NCBI GenBank assembly: GCA_003667245.1
Contig: RCNN01000078.1
Location: 1-64,000 of the forward strand
From: Heterostelium multicystogenum
Lineage: Eukaryota; Evosea; Eumycetozoa; Acytosteliales; Acytosteliaceae
Reading direction: 5' to 3'
DNA length: 64,000 nt
Shown in pieces: positions 12,507-24,734 of this stretch. How positions within the stretch are numbered: position 1 is the first letter of the stretch; every line of letters starts with the position of its first letter. A program made the position numbers and the translations under genes. The notes beneath the pieces are model-generated. The model had not been told where the DNA came from. It did not search any database and saw nothing but the letters and a program-made list of their open reading frames with translations.

Positions 12507-12741
12507 TTAATATTCTACTTCTACTCAATCAAATAAATGTGTGTTAAACAAATACATTTCAAATTGAGATTTATATGAATCAATAAGACTATCTGATTAC
12601 AGGAATTTGACATGTGCCATATTATATAACCTAATTGTTATAAACATACAAATAAAGTGAATTATCTAAAAATAACACAACTACAATATCCACACCTTAT
12701 TATATCTAGTCAAAAATCAATACAATTGTTAAAACATTAAA

Positions 12742-13130
12742 TTATTCTTTGACTTTTATGGTAAACTTATTTGGAGACATTTCTTGAAGAGTGAGAGCAG
12801 AGAACCCAGTAAGATTGATTATGAGTTCACACTTTCTTAACACCTATTATCGACCGTCCAATTCCATTAATTTAATGGAGTTCAATATCTATTTCTACAA
12901 ATTGCAGCACACCTATCTAAATAACATGTTAAGCTAATAACAACAACGACAACAACAACAACAATAGTATCAATACCAACAAATACATACATACATCATA
13001 CTTTAATTCCAATACACATCTTTTTTATAATAAACAAAATAACAGCAAATAACAAATATTAATATGGCAATTATTACATACGATTATCCAAATTTGCATT
13101 CAAATTGCCACTTTTCATTAATATTATTAA
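12742..13130 (-). other. Possible small gene or gene fragment, unassigned
   Basis: Minus-strand frames end in a protein-like tail KCELIINLTGFSALTLQEMS plus PNKFTIKVKE and stop at 12742. Upstream blocks VLQFVEIDIEL and NGIGRSIIGVK, and a possible first exon MKSGNLNANLDNR (near 13085-13125), could be joined by an intron with GTATGT/TAG borders. There is one in-frame stop and one frame change between the blocks. I recognise no family, so this may be a tiny real gene or a relic. Confidence 0.2.
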
Positions 13131-14152
13131 CCCCACTTTAAGCTTGTTTGTTTTCAAACACAATATCAAATTCATTTACTACAACAACAATAACAATAAC
13201 AACAAACAATAACAAACAACAACAATACACACACATCCACGAATAACAATTAACAACATCACCGCAGTAACAGTAGACTAGTAATACATCGTGGTATTGG
13301 GGGGAACAGTGGTAGTTCACCTTCACCTACTCCTTACAACACACTTAAATAATAACCATTTCTTTCCCTTTTATACATTAACATATACATATATGTATAA
13401 TAACAACTATAATATATTTATAAAAGTATAATTAATATATTATATAGGAGAGAAGGAGGGAAGATCAAGGAGTTAGTAGTAATACTATCATCCTATCCTA
13501 TTACAATCCTAAACATCATCATCATCGACAACAACACCAACACCAACACTAACAACAACAACAACAATACCATCATCATCAATATCAACATCAACAACAT
13601 CTCAAACCAACTACCAAATATCATCAAAGTCATATAAAAACCAATATTTTTATATAAATATATACTTATACATATTTTATATAAAATACAATCACATAAT
13701 CTAATCCAATAGCATAGCATTGATTGTGTTTGCACATTCATCAGTCAGTAGCTCAATATCTCAATCAAGCATATATATAAATATATCTATATTTTAAATT
13801 AGGGTTTCATAAAATTAATTAGGACATTTTATAACAATCACGTCACCCCAATCGTTCAATAATACTACTATTTATATTGATATATTATATATATTACACA
13901 TAAAAGTAGATTCAATCAATCAATCAATTAATCAACATATCTTTATCACAATTGGTTAAATTTATTATAATTATCAGATAGCAGCAGAGAATAGATGATT
14001 TGACTTTGAACTTAAATAAACAATTCACTATTATCATTCTAATAATAATAGTTTGTTTGTTTATCAATCAATGTAAACCTTACAGCTACACAAACAAATA
14101 ATAGTATAGTTAGTAATAAAAAGTCAATCATTATAAAGATAAGTCAACAAAA
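13131..14152. other. Intergenic/leader region upstream of the NEK-like kinase
   Basis: About 1 kb of AT-rich DNA with (CAA)n/(AAC)n and (TA)n tracts and runs of CAATCAATCAAT. This is typical of dictyostelid upstream regions. Nothing on either strand looks coding to me. Confidence 0.5.
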
Positions 14153-17100
14153 ATGGAAAAGTATACCAGAATCAAACAAATTGGCATGGGATCTTATGGA
14201 GAGGTCTTTTTGTTAGGAACACCCAAGACATGAAGCAATATGTCATGAAAAAGATCTTCATCAAGGATGAAAACAGAACTACAGATGCACTTATGGAAAT
14301 CAAACTGCTGAGTAATTTGCGTCATCCCAATATAGTGGAATTCCACGAATCATTTCAATATGAAAACCAATATATCTGTATCATTATGGCATATTGCGAA
14401 GGTGGTGACCTATTTACCCTACTAAAAGAAAAGAAGAATCTAGATGAAAAAGTACGTAATCAAAGATACAATCTTTACTCAACTACCATTTTGTCTAATT
14501 AACTCCTTTCAGCAAATTATGGATTGGTTTGTTCAACTTTCGTTAGCACTTCTCTATATGCATAAGAATAAGGTTGTTCACAGAGATCTAAAGACCCAAA
14601 ATATATTCCTCACCAAAAGAAATATTGTTAAAGTTGGTGATTTCGGTATATCCAAAGTTCTTGACAATCAAGAGATGGCTAAGACCATTGTTGGAACACC
14701 ATTCTATATGAGTCCAGAGATTTTTGAAAACAAACCGTTTGTATCAATTATTAACCTATTAGTTAGATTAGTAAGTTTACTAACTTATTCGACTCCACTC
14801 AATGATAGATATGATTTTAAAACTGATATTTGGGCGTTGGGTTGTTGTTTGTATGAAATGATCATGCTGAAGCATGCTTTCGATGCAAAAGAGATGCCTG
14901 CCACTTATAATGAAGGTTTTATGTGGTGAACCAATTCCAATCTCACCATTGTACTCTGAAAATATTCGTAACCTTGTATCAGTTCTCCTGGAGAAATGCC
15001 CTGAGAAACGTCCAACCGTTGCAGAAGTGTTAAATATACCATTCGTCAAGCAACATATGTTAAATTCTAAATTCCTAAAGTAAGTACAATCAAATATCAA
15101 ACTAAAGTGATCTAAATTTCTAATTAATTGAAACAGAGAAAAACCAACAACAACCACTACATCAACTTCATCCACTTCATCTACACCAACCACTTCCCCT
15201 ACAGTTTCACCGTCTCTTTCACCATCACTAGTACCAAGACATTCCAGTTTATCAAATATAAAGAATCCAGTACAACTTTTGAAAACAACATCAATCATCG
15301 AAATCAAGCAATCATAGCTCATCTCAACAAGAAAATGCTTCTCACTCTACTAAATCAAAGGTTTCTGACAGAAACAGATTGGCGAATCAATTGGCAATTG
15401 AAGAGAGTAAAAATAAGCAACTTTCAAATCAATTATCAAAGTACAATAGTTTAAAAAATATCAATAGCAGTAGTAGTAGTAGTAGTAATTTAAAGAGTAG
15501 TAATAACAATGTCTCAAGAGATAGTATTGACTCTGACTCTGATGACTCTGATTCTGATGACGCTGCGTCATTTAATGGGCTAGGCGATTATTATTCAGAT
15601 ACAGATTCAAGTAGCTCATATGAACGTGATGAATTTGATACAGATTCTGAATCTGATGAAGAACAACCATATAATCCAGTGTCAGATATTGACGATCAGA
15701 TTGATGTTGGCTATAGAAAGCCTATTGCCAATAACACAGTAGATCACAGTCGGATTACACTCAAAGGCAATCACTCAAGCAATACTGGAAAAATACAACT
15801 AAATATGTCAAACAATAACATAAAAATATTAAAACCTGACAATATTTTACCAGCTAGACCAAGTACATCGCATAATCCTGTAGATAACAAACTAAATAGA
15901 CAACAAAGTTTAATTAATAATATTAAAACCAGCAATACCAATAATAATAATAGTAATAGTAATAATAACAAATCAAATATAGTCATAAAGAGTAATAGTA
16001 TTAAAGATTTTAGCTCAGACAATTCATTTGCGACACGAGAGAGAAGAGCTTCTTCATTTGAAAATGGAGAAAATGCTTCAGTTGACATCAATAATGTAGA
16101 GCCTAAGAAAACACCTGAATTTAGAGCTTGGGATCGAAGATTCATTCGTTCACCACTATTAGACAACGATCCAACTACCTCATCGTCTCGAACTTCGTAC
16201 AGTAGTTTGGATTTAAATAGTAGTGCTGCCACGGGAGGTCATTTCCTCAACAGCAGTGGAGGATACCCAGAACAGAAATATTCACCAACTCTTAGCGGTG
16301 ATCATCAGCGACCAAAAACATCAATACCAACAAGGTCATCCACTTCATCTATACCCACCAGACCATCATCATCCACCCCAACTTCACAGTATCATCACCA
16401 GTTTTTTCGACCACAGGCAACGGATCTTCTAAGCTTGAAAGATTTAGACATTTTTTCATTTGATTCCGATCGATCCGATGCCATAAAAATATTACTAAAC
16501 AACTCCAATAGTAATATAATCAACAACAATAGTAGTACTCATATTTCACCAACACTTCGGGCAATCAGTGCAAAATTAGATAGTTCAAACATAGTCACAT
16601 TAAACAACAAAGATAAGGATAACACTCCCACTGGAAATAGTGGTACCAGTTTAAATAATAGTCGTGAGATTGGTAGTTTGAGTAGTAGCAGAGACAATGG
16701 ACACAGCAGTAGCTGCAGTAGTTTAAACAGCAGCCGCGATAACAACCTACAGCACAATTTAAAGTTGTCAGTGAGCAGTCCACAGCTGCCAAGTTTCGAG
16801 AGGGACCAAGATGAAATCATATCAAAGAGCAAGCAAGTTGCCAAGGAGTTCAGAGAGAGTTCCAAGCGACTTGAATTAATAGCAGCATCACTCGATGCAC
16901 TAGATATAGAGGAACGATCAGAGAATGACTACTATGCTGTATCCGGCTTAATTTCATCCTGTATAAACAACACTAACAGCAATAATAGCTTATATCAACA
17001 TGTACAACATCAACAGTGACAGTCCAGATTTCAAATCTGTACTCAACAGCAGTGGTGGATGTGCAATCGGCAACAACACACTAAAGTTTACACTCCTATG

Positions 17101-17216
17101 ATGATTCTAGGCCAAGATCGAGATCAGGCTCAGGTTCTGGTGGTGTTGGTGTTGGAAGCAGTAACATTGCAAATATTTCAAGACCGTCACTTGTCAACAC
17201 TCAAATCAATCAATAA
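14153..17216 (+). CDS. NEK-like Ser/Thr protein kinase with long Ser/Asn-rich tail
   Basis: NIMA-related kinases act at centrosomes, microtubules or cilia. ATG 14153 leads into the glycine loop [17 protein letters not shown] and the lysine strand [11 protein letters not shown]. The catalytic loop is [13 protein letters not shown], the metal motif VGDFGISK, and the activation segment [20 protein letters not shown], all NEK hallmarks. The KPYD codon is restored by removing intron 14737-14808. [20 protein letters not shown] is also characteristic. Introns are likely near 14454-14513 and 15081-15135. An extra A at 14903 breaks the frame in the C-lobe. The tail (15135-17216) is Ser/Asn/Thr-rich and low-complexity, with a coiled block ([20 protein letters not shown]). 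It ends [11 protein letters not shown] after another frame change near 17095. Confidence 0.87.
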
Positions 17217-17329
17217 ATTTAAACTTAATTTGTTGATCTTTTCATAAAACAACAACTTCGCAAAAACTATTTTTGAAAATTTAAACTATTGATTGTATTT
17301 ACAACTTTAATATATAACTAACATTTAAG

Positions 17330-18137
17330 ATGGTATGTATATATGATCTGCTTACAAATATAGGATTATACGATATTAACCCTTTTAATTTACTTGTTAT
17401 TATAGCTACCTCTTTCATTACTACGTACTGGTGTAGGTCACCAGATTGTATGTATCGATCTTATTATTATTAACATATGAAAAGTATCTGACTAATACCC
17501 ACTTACCTACCTACCTACTTGAAAATAGATGGTTGAGCTTAAGAATGGAGAAACATTTAATGGTTATCTGGTGAATTGCGATAATTGGATGAATATAAAT
17601 TTAAAGAATGTTATAAGAACTTCAAAAGTATGAACATATATCGACTCAGCAATGAAACAAGACTAACAGAATTACAACCACAATCTATAGGATAGTGATA
17701 AATTTTGGAAGCTTCAGAGTTGTTATATAAGAGGAAATACTATTAAATATATATCTGTACCTGATGAAGTATGTAGATGAATGATCGACCGATCGATTTT
17801 TTTTTTCTAAGGAATAATAATATCTGAGATTCGAATATTAATAATACTTATAATGTGATCACTATAGATTATAGATATGGTTGTTGAAGAAGAACAAGTA
17901 GTGAAGCAACATCAACCAATGACATCTGCAGGTCGTGGAGATTCATCCAGAGGTCGTGGAAGAGGTAGAGGTGACGGTGGCGCTGGAAGAGGTAGAGGCG
18001 ATGGTAGCTCAGGTCGTGGTAGAGGTGATGGAAGCGCTGGAAGAGGAAGAGGAGAATACAGAGAAGAGGTAGAGGTGATGGAACCGTTGGTAGAGGAAGA
18101 GGTGTACATACATGAAATAAATAGAATCGAGAAGTAA
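17330..18137 (+). CDS. lsm4: U6 snRNA-associated Sm-like protein LSm4
   Basis: LSm4 is part of the LSm2-8 ring on U6 snRNA and the LSm1-7 ring of mRNA decay. Five exons can be read exactly: ATG alone (17330-17332), intron 17333-17405, [14 protein letters not shown] (17406-17447), intron 17448-17528, [20 protein letters not shown] and on to RTSK, intron 17628-17690, [20 protein letters not shown] to PDE, intron 17769-17867, then [10 protein letters not shown] and an Arg-Gly-rich tail. All introns have GT..AG borders. The tail is RG-rich until about 18063. There one extra base appears to switch it to an acidic frame ending at 18137. The RG frame would end at TGA 18113-18115. Confidence 0.95.
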
Positions 18138-18197
18138 TAGATACAGAGATAGCTATAGCTTCAAAAACTAGTATGAAATACAACAAAACCGGTTATT

Positions 18198-19915
18198 TTA
18201 TTTAGATTTAGATTGGATATTATGTGCTTTCGTTGATTTAGAGAGAGATTTGATAATTAGTTTAGCAACATTCTTGCTGGCGATGGTTTCTGTCTCCATA
18301 GTCGAAACAGCATGTTCAAATGCATTGATATAATATAGATTGCGATCAATCTTAATTGGTGGGAACTCTTTTACGGGTGTCAATACAGGGTATGCTTGCC
18401 ACTCATGCCTATCATCAAGAGAAATAAGATAATGAGTACATGCATTTGTCTGATAGTGAGTGATAGAGCTACTTACCATTTAAATGTTGTATGATTGTTA
18501 AATAGTTGGGAAAATAATAGGTCACTAATGGAAACTCTGAGAATGTCTTGAATAAAATACGGCCATCATTAATAATACCCTGATTATGATCAAATGTGTT
18601 AAAGTGGACGCTACTTAATTGACTACAATAATCATTACTTACTCTTGGATTTCTGGATGCAACATAGAATGGAATGGATTTGTTGTGTGATGTTAAAACA
18701 TGCTCTGGTACTTTTTGGTCCGCTGGTAATCCAAAGTAAACAGGGTTCAATGAAGAGGCGGCTACCAAATAGGTGTGAACAGTTTTGTAATCCTTCATTG
18801 GGATAACACCTTCAGTATCTTGAAGTTGGATATTGGCAAGCTCCAATGGTGTTGCTATGATTACGATATCAAATTCATACACTTTATCCTCTCCTTCTTG
18901 GTTTACTGCAACAACAAAATATGATTCCTTTTCCTTCTTGATCAGTCTGACACTTTGTTTAACGACTGCACTCTTTGATCTCTATAAAATTCAATCAATA
19001 CTTAGTAATCATTTAGATATGATATGGCTTAGTATTTCATACCTCAATCATCTTCTTGGCAAGTAGATAATTACCACCTTTGATGGCATACAAGTCGTCT
19101 TCAGCTCCTACAAGAGCAATCATGGCAGCAAAAGCTGCGATTTTGTCGTAGTCTTGGTTGTAGTTTACCACGAATTGCAGCACTCAAAATATCTTCAATG
19201 AAAGACTTTGATATGCTTGCATTGTTTACAAAGAAATCTTCAGCTGTAACTTTGGTGATATTTGGGAGTCCAATTCTTTCAAAGAATTCATCAAACAGTG
19301 TTAAATGGTTCATCAAACTTGTAGCTTTCCAAGAAGCTATTAACAACAGTGTCTCTACTACTTTTGAATCTAAATGGGTCCAACTTGTAGTTATAAACCA
19401 TCTTGAGCTTGTCGATAAGATGATGTAGCTGACTTTGCTGGAATACCATTTTCTCACCGTTCCAAATGGAATAGCTGGATCCTCCTGCCTCTGGGTAGTA
19501 TACATCCAACTTTAATTCTTTGACGAGATTGTTGATGTTCTCATTGAGTGGATGTACAATGCTTCCACCAAGCTCAACTGGGGCACCATCGATCTCTGTG
19601 ATACGGGCACGACCACCAACTAGTTCACGCTCAAAGATTGTGATTTCTAACTGACTTTCAAGTTCTTTGTGGAGGTAGTAGGCGCAACTGGAACCACCTA
19701 TTCCACCTCCAATGATGGCTACTCTTTTTTGAGAAATGGTCTATTCCTTTGTTGTTCAAGAACTTCTTAACTCTGTCTTCATGGTCATCATATACAGGAT
19801 CTGGATGACTCTTTGCTTTGATATCTTTTTCTGGGACTGCATTTGGTTGGACATCAACTGATCTCACAGCCAATACAGATATAATTAGTAATAATGAAAT
19901 GAATAATAATTTCAT
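18198..19915 (-). CDS. Prenylcysteine oxidase/lyase family protein
   Basis: These FAD enzymes cleave the thioether of prenylcysteine released from degraded prenylated proteins. ATG 19915 begins a signal peptide (MKLLFISLLLIISVLAVRSV), which suggests the endolysosomal lumen. After a frame break near 19740 comes the FAD motif VAIIGGGIGGSSCAYYLHKE, then ERELVGGRARITEIDG and VELGGSIVHPLNENI. Later blocks include LDPFRFKSSRDTVVNSFLES, NITKVTAEDFFVN, EFDIVIIATPLELANIQL and SEFPLVTYYFPN. The last exon ends LTPVKEFPPIKIDRNLYYIN and a basic tail. At least two introns (near 18470 and 18985-19045) are likely. Length of about 520 residues fits the family. Confidence 0.88.
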
Positions 19916-20060
19916 TGTGTGACAGTGAAAAATGTGAAGATTAAAAATTTAATTTAGGAGTGGGTCCTACTCCCTGATAAAAAATCAATCGGTGCCTATG
20001 CGTGTGTTGTTCAGTGGATTTGGTGGCATTTAAAAAAAATATTTATTTATATTATTTATT

Positions 20061-22156
20061 TTAATCAGTTGTTACAGCTTTGGCTAAATTCTTTGGACGA
20101 TCTGGGTCAATACCTTTGAGACAAGCTACTTCATAGGCAATCAATTGCAATGGGATTGCTGCCAAAAGTGATGTGAGAACACCATTGCTGGGGATGAGGA
20201 TGGTGTCATCAGCAATGTGTTTGGCCAATGATTGGTTGTTGGTAATGATGATTGTGTAAGCTCCACGTGCTTTTACTTCCTCTGCTGCAATTCTCATGAG
20301 TTGTGCATGTGCATCATCGAGTACAATTAAGATGATTGGGGTACCTGGCTCGATGAGAGCGAATGGACCGTGCTTCAAAGCACCACCACTGTAACCCTCG
20401 GCGTGAATATAAGTGATTTCCTTGATTTTCAAAGCACCTTCATAGGCGATTGGCTCTGAAAGTCCCTTTCCAAGGACGAACATTGATTGCTTTTTGTAGA
20501 GCTTCTGTGCGATACGATTGCATTGGTCACGGACTCTCAATGCCATAACCAAGATTGGTTGGTAAACGATGCAGTGATTCAATAAGATGACGACGCTTTC
20601 CTTCTTCCAGTCCACGGTGTTGGGCGAACCAGTTGGCAATCAATGACAAAACTGTAACCTGTGAGGTGAAAGCCTTTGTAGATGCAACGGCATGCTCACG
20701 ACCAGCATTCAAGTATACACCACAGATTGCACCACGAGCAATCAATGATCCAACTGCATTTACAACAGAGAAGCAAGGGGTGTTGCACTCTCCAGCCAAG
20801 GTCATAACACGGTGGACATCTTTAGTCTCACCGCTTTGTGAAATCATAAGAATACCTGCGTTGGTGTGTGGGAGACTGTCACGACTGACCTCAGCGGCAT
20901 CGATGACCTGGATGGTATCGAATGCACCAAGATATCTCATAATCTTAGCACCGAGCTGTCCAGCGAAATAACTGGTTCCGCAGCCGGTAATAATCAAATT
21001 CTTAATTGGCAAGAGCAATTCCTTTGCTTCTTCGAGACCACCAAGCTTAACACGTGAATCATCAGCGATACGACCACCATAGTTGAGCGCTCTGGAGATG
21101 GACATTGGCTGCTCCATGATCTCCTTGATAGTCCAGTGAGGATATGGCTCTGGTGACAACTGGATCTGCTCGTGTGCAGCCAATTCAATACGAGAAAGGT
21201 CGAGCGAGTGTCCGTCTGCTCTCAATACTGCAATCTCACCATTCTCCATTGAAATGAATTCCTTAGTGTGACGGGCGAAAGCTCCAGCCTCCGAAGCAAT
21301 AAACATTCTATCCTTTCCAATACCAATCAACAATGGACTACCATTCTTTAGCGCAATAATTTGGTCTGGAGACTCCTTGCTTACAACAGCAACACCCCAT
21401 GTACCCTGTAGCTTCTTTTGTGTTTCTTTAACTGCATCTATAGTTGAGAATCCCTGATCCAAAAACATTCCAATCTAATCAATGAAGTAATCAGTAAGTC
21501 ACTATTTGGTATCACCATTATCAATGGTCGGCTCGATACATACAAGTTGAGCAATAACTTCGGTATCTGTCTCAGATCTAAATGTAATTCCTTTCTTCTC
21601 GAGCATCTCACGCAAGTTTGAACTATTTTCAATTACACCATTGTGTACAACGGCAACTCTGTTCTTATCATCGTGGTGTGGATGTGCATTCTTGTCAGTC
21701 TTGCCACCATGTGTTGCCCATCTAGTATGTGCAATACCTATTACGTGTCCTTTATGTAACTATACAGATATGCGAATTAGTGCTTCAACTTCAATGATAT
21801 TTCCAACACAGCAAGTTAACACTCAACTGCTGGGTGGTACTACTTACATGTGTGACTGATTTCAATCTTGAGATGGCATCGCTGGTTGTATTTAAACTTG
21901 CATATTTCGAAGTTACCAAATCGTTCGTTGCTGAAATAGTGGTGACACCAGCAGAGTCGTAACCTCTGTTCTCAAGGATTGACAATCCTTCGATCAAGTA
22001 ATTGATAGCTTCTTCCTTTCCGATGAATCCAATAATTCCACAGACATCATTTGACTCGAGTGCATTCATTGAAGAAGAGCCACCACCAGCAGCACCAGCA
22101 GACTCTACAATATGTGCATTTGTAACTTTTAATCTTCTCAATGTTTTTGAATCCAT
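20061..22156 (-). CDS. Glutamine:fructose-6-phosphate aminotransferase (glucosamine-6-phosphate synthase)
   Basis: It makes glucosamine-6-phosphate from fructose-6-phosphate and glutamine, the first step to UDP-GlcNAc for glycoproteins and walls. The glutaminase domain reads [20 protein letters not shown] and [10 protein letters not shown], then [20 protein letters not shown] and [11 protein letters not shown]. The synthase half has two SIS domains: [87 protein letters not shown], ending [12 protein letters not shown]. An extra base near 20547 breaks the frame. Introns lie near 21470-21500 and 21760-21850. The catalytic Cys is near residue 39, behind a 38-residue extension, and not at position 2. 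Confidence 0.95.
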
Positions 22157-23033
22157 TTTATTTATATATTATTTGTTTGACGTTGTTGTTGTTGTTATGG
22201 TGTTGTTATCGTTATAGTTGTAGTTGGTGAAGTTGATGATTAGGTTGACAATCTAATTAATGTAAATAATAATATGATAGTTATAGTAATAGTAGCAATA
22301 TAGTAGTAATGTTTATAATATTAATGTTAATATTAATGATTTGATATCTTATCTTGTCTTGGGTTATTGTTGTTGATGATGATGATATGATATTAAATGA
22401 TAATTAATGATATTTTTGTGATGATAATATTAATTGGATTGATTACAAATTACAACAGGTAGGTGTATGAAAATTCAGTTCAGACTACTTTTTATTTTGG
22501 AATGGAGTTGATGACCAAGTGGAATATCAAGTAGTAAATGATGAACCAATAGAATAAGTTATACAATGACAAATTTAGGATTTGGGAGGGTGTAATATTA
22601 TATTTATATTTCTATAATAATAATAATATTTTATATGTATTGTGATTGATTGATTGTGATTGATTGATTGTAGTTGATTGATATTGATTGATTGATTATC
22701 GAACTAATATAATAATAGTTGGTTGGTATATTTTGATGTTTGTAAATATAAAATTTATATATTTCTATTTGTATTTTATGTTTTTTATGTTAATTAATTA
22801 TCTGTGTATGTGTAGTTGTGTATGTAGTGTTGTTATACAAGAGTGGTAATAAAATATATAATTATGCTTCAGAAGATAAAATCAATTTACCAAACAGAGT
22901 AAAGCAAAACAACAATGTTAACACTCCTTTAATTAATTTGATAGATATTATGATGGCTGGATGGATTGATTGGACTAAATTATATTATATAATATAATAA
23001 ATAAAGTTATGCTTATTATTTTAATTATATTTG

Positions 23034-23064
<31 letters not shown>

Positions 23065-23579
23065 ATTTAATATAATCAAGATAACTAGTTAATGGGTCGT
23101 TATTGTTGTTAGTTAATAATATCTATTTTTCAAATTTGAATTGGAACAAGCAAATAATCGGTTGTCAACCTTCAAACATTAACCATGAATAAATGTGTAA
23201 AAATAAATGTTTTTGTTTTTTGAATAAACTATTTTTTCTTTGATAAGCCCGACTATGTGGTGTGAAGATCTTTCTTTATTATTAATAAACGAGTCTGTAG
23301 TTTTTGTTGACTCATCAAAAATATGAATCAGCAGCAACCAAAAAATCAAAAAATAAAACAATGGACTTGTCAAGCTTACAAATTGGATTTGACAACAGGG
23401 TCAAATTTAAATTTATAAATATTATAATGTGATTGTGATTCATTTAATATTATTATTATTACTATTATTAAAATGGTTATTGTTGTTGTTTATAGCCATG
23501 AGGTTATAAGATGTGTTGATGCTATATATGTACTATTAAATGATTGTGCTTGTGCTTGTGCTGATGAATCACTAATCAA
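22157..23579. other. Intergenic with simple repeats
   Basis: About 1.4 kb of AT-rich DNA upstream of the aminotransferase gene. It holds (GATT)n-type tracts near 22645-22700, a (TA)n run at 23034-23062 and a TTCAAATTTGAA palindrome at 23129-23140. No convincing gene on either strand. Confidence 0.5.
23034..23062. repeat. (TA)n microsatellite
   Basis: Uninterrupted TA dinucleotides in intergenic DNA. Confidence 0.95.
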
Positions 23580-24591
23580 TCAATATCTAAACTTCTTTTT
23601 AAATCTTTCGAATACTTCTTCATCAGTAGCTTTATCACTTGATTTCTCAAATGTATTGATATCTTTTATGAAGAGAGGGATGAGTAATTAGAATATTATG
23701 TTTGATGTGAATGAATATGAAGGGTAGACTGTTGATTACTTACATCTATTGTGTAGTTTACTAACTCCTTGATTGGATTTGCTATTGTTGTTCGGTGTTG
23801 ATGATGATGATTCTATTTTTTTCTCTTGCTTCCTCGGTCTCTAGAATATTCTTTATCTTATATTTCGAGGGTAGAGTCACTTCAGAGATACCAGCTACCC
23901 AATTGGTCTTGTCTTCCTCTTTCTGTCTGCCCTTGCTAATTTGTAGATGAGATGGTGTTTCATAAAGTGATTGCTGTAGAGCTTTGTGCTCGTCAATCTG
24001 TTTATTGGACTCTGGTTCATCTCCCGATGATGTTGTGGTCGTACTGCTAGCTGTCTTCAATGTCTTACTTGCCAACTGTTGTTCCAGTTTTCTTCTTCTG
24101 CATCTCTTCATTAATGTACTTTTCCCTGTTGATAGAGCTGTAAGTAAACTGCTAGCAGCTACACGGATCATATGAGCATCAAACACAACAATACATACAT
24201 GAACGTTAACTTTGTTATTCTCAGAGTGAGTAACGAATGAATCATCCAGCTTGTTCTCCAACTCTCTGAGGTGTGCTTTCAGGTGCGGACCTTCAGCCAA
24301 CACACCAACATTGACTCCTTTCCTTTGAATCTCATCTTTTGCTTCTCTTTAGTGGCCTCAATGATATCGGACAGTGGTATTTCCTCCTCACCAATACCAT
24401 CCTTTTTCCATCTGTAGCATCACTTTTCACATCACCAGTTGCTTCACCATCAGCAAACATCCTCCTTCTTTCTCAACGCTCTTTTTTATTTCTAGATTTA
24501 AACAAGGTACTTCCCCCACCTACTACGACACTATTGCCTTCACTATTTCCTGTAGTATCTTCTTCTTTATTAAACTATTGTCTTCACTCAT
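23580..24591 (-). CDS. TLS1/HCA59 (C9orf78) family spliceosome-associated protein
   Basis: Family members associate with the spliceosome and affect splice-site choice. In order along the minus strand: a Gly/Ser start (NSVVVGGGSTLFKSRNKKER), IIEATKEKQKMRF followed by KGVNVGVLAEG (the family's LEETREVQNLRKR..GV block), LDDSFVTHSENN, then after an intron (about 24124-24209) EKYINEEMQKKK. Next come LYETPSHL and VAGISEVTLPSKYKIKNILE with TEEAR, closely resembling SGIPEVDLGIDAKIKNIIST of the human protein. The C-terminus SDKATDEEVFERFKKKFRY matches the conserved KATDDYHYEKFKK ending, with the stop at 23580. Three or more frame changes, mainly in the N-terminal third. An intron near 23700-23750 is likely. 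Confidence 0.75.
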
Positions 24592-24734
24592 CCTTACTGG
24601 TATTCATTCATTTGACAACTTCAATATAACTCAACAACAACTTTAAGTGAACGTTGTGTGTTTGGTTGTTTTTCGCAAGCATACACCACCATTGCCAAAA
24701 TTTCAGAAATTGAGTGTTTTTTATTTTTCATTTT

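Noticed and set aside
13138..13741. Minus-strand Cys/Val/Leu-rich open frames
   Set aside because: They are the reverse of (CAA)n/(AAC)n repeats and have no motif.
14073..14086. CCTTACAGCTA, one base from the conserved 11-mer (CCUUACAGCAA) of Dictyostelium class I RNAs
   Set aside because: No flanking stem and no upstream promoter element seen; a single near-match in a leader region is not enough.
18063..18137. Acidic C-terminus of LSM4 as a real feature
   Set aside because: One base shift restores the Arg-Gly repeat expected for the family, so the acidic tail is most likely an error frame.
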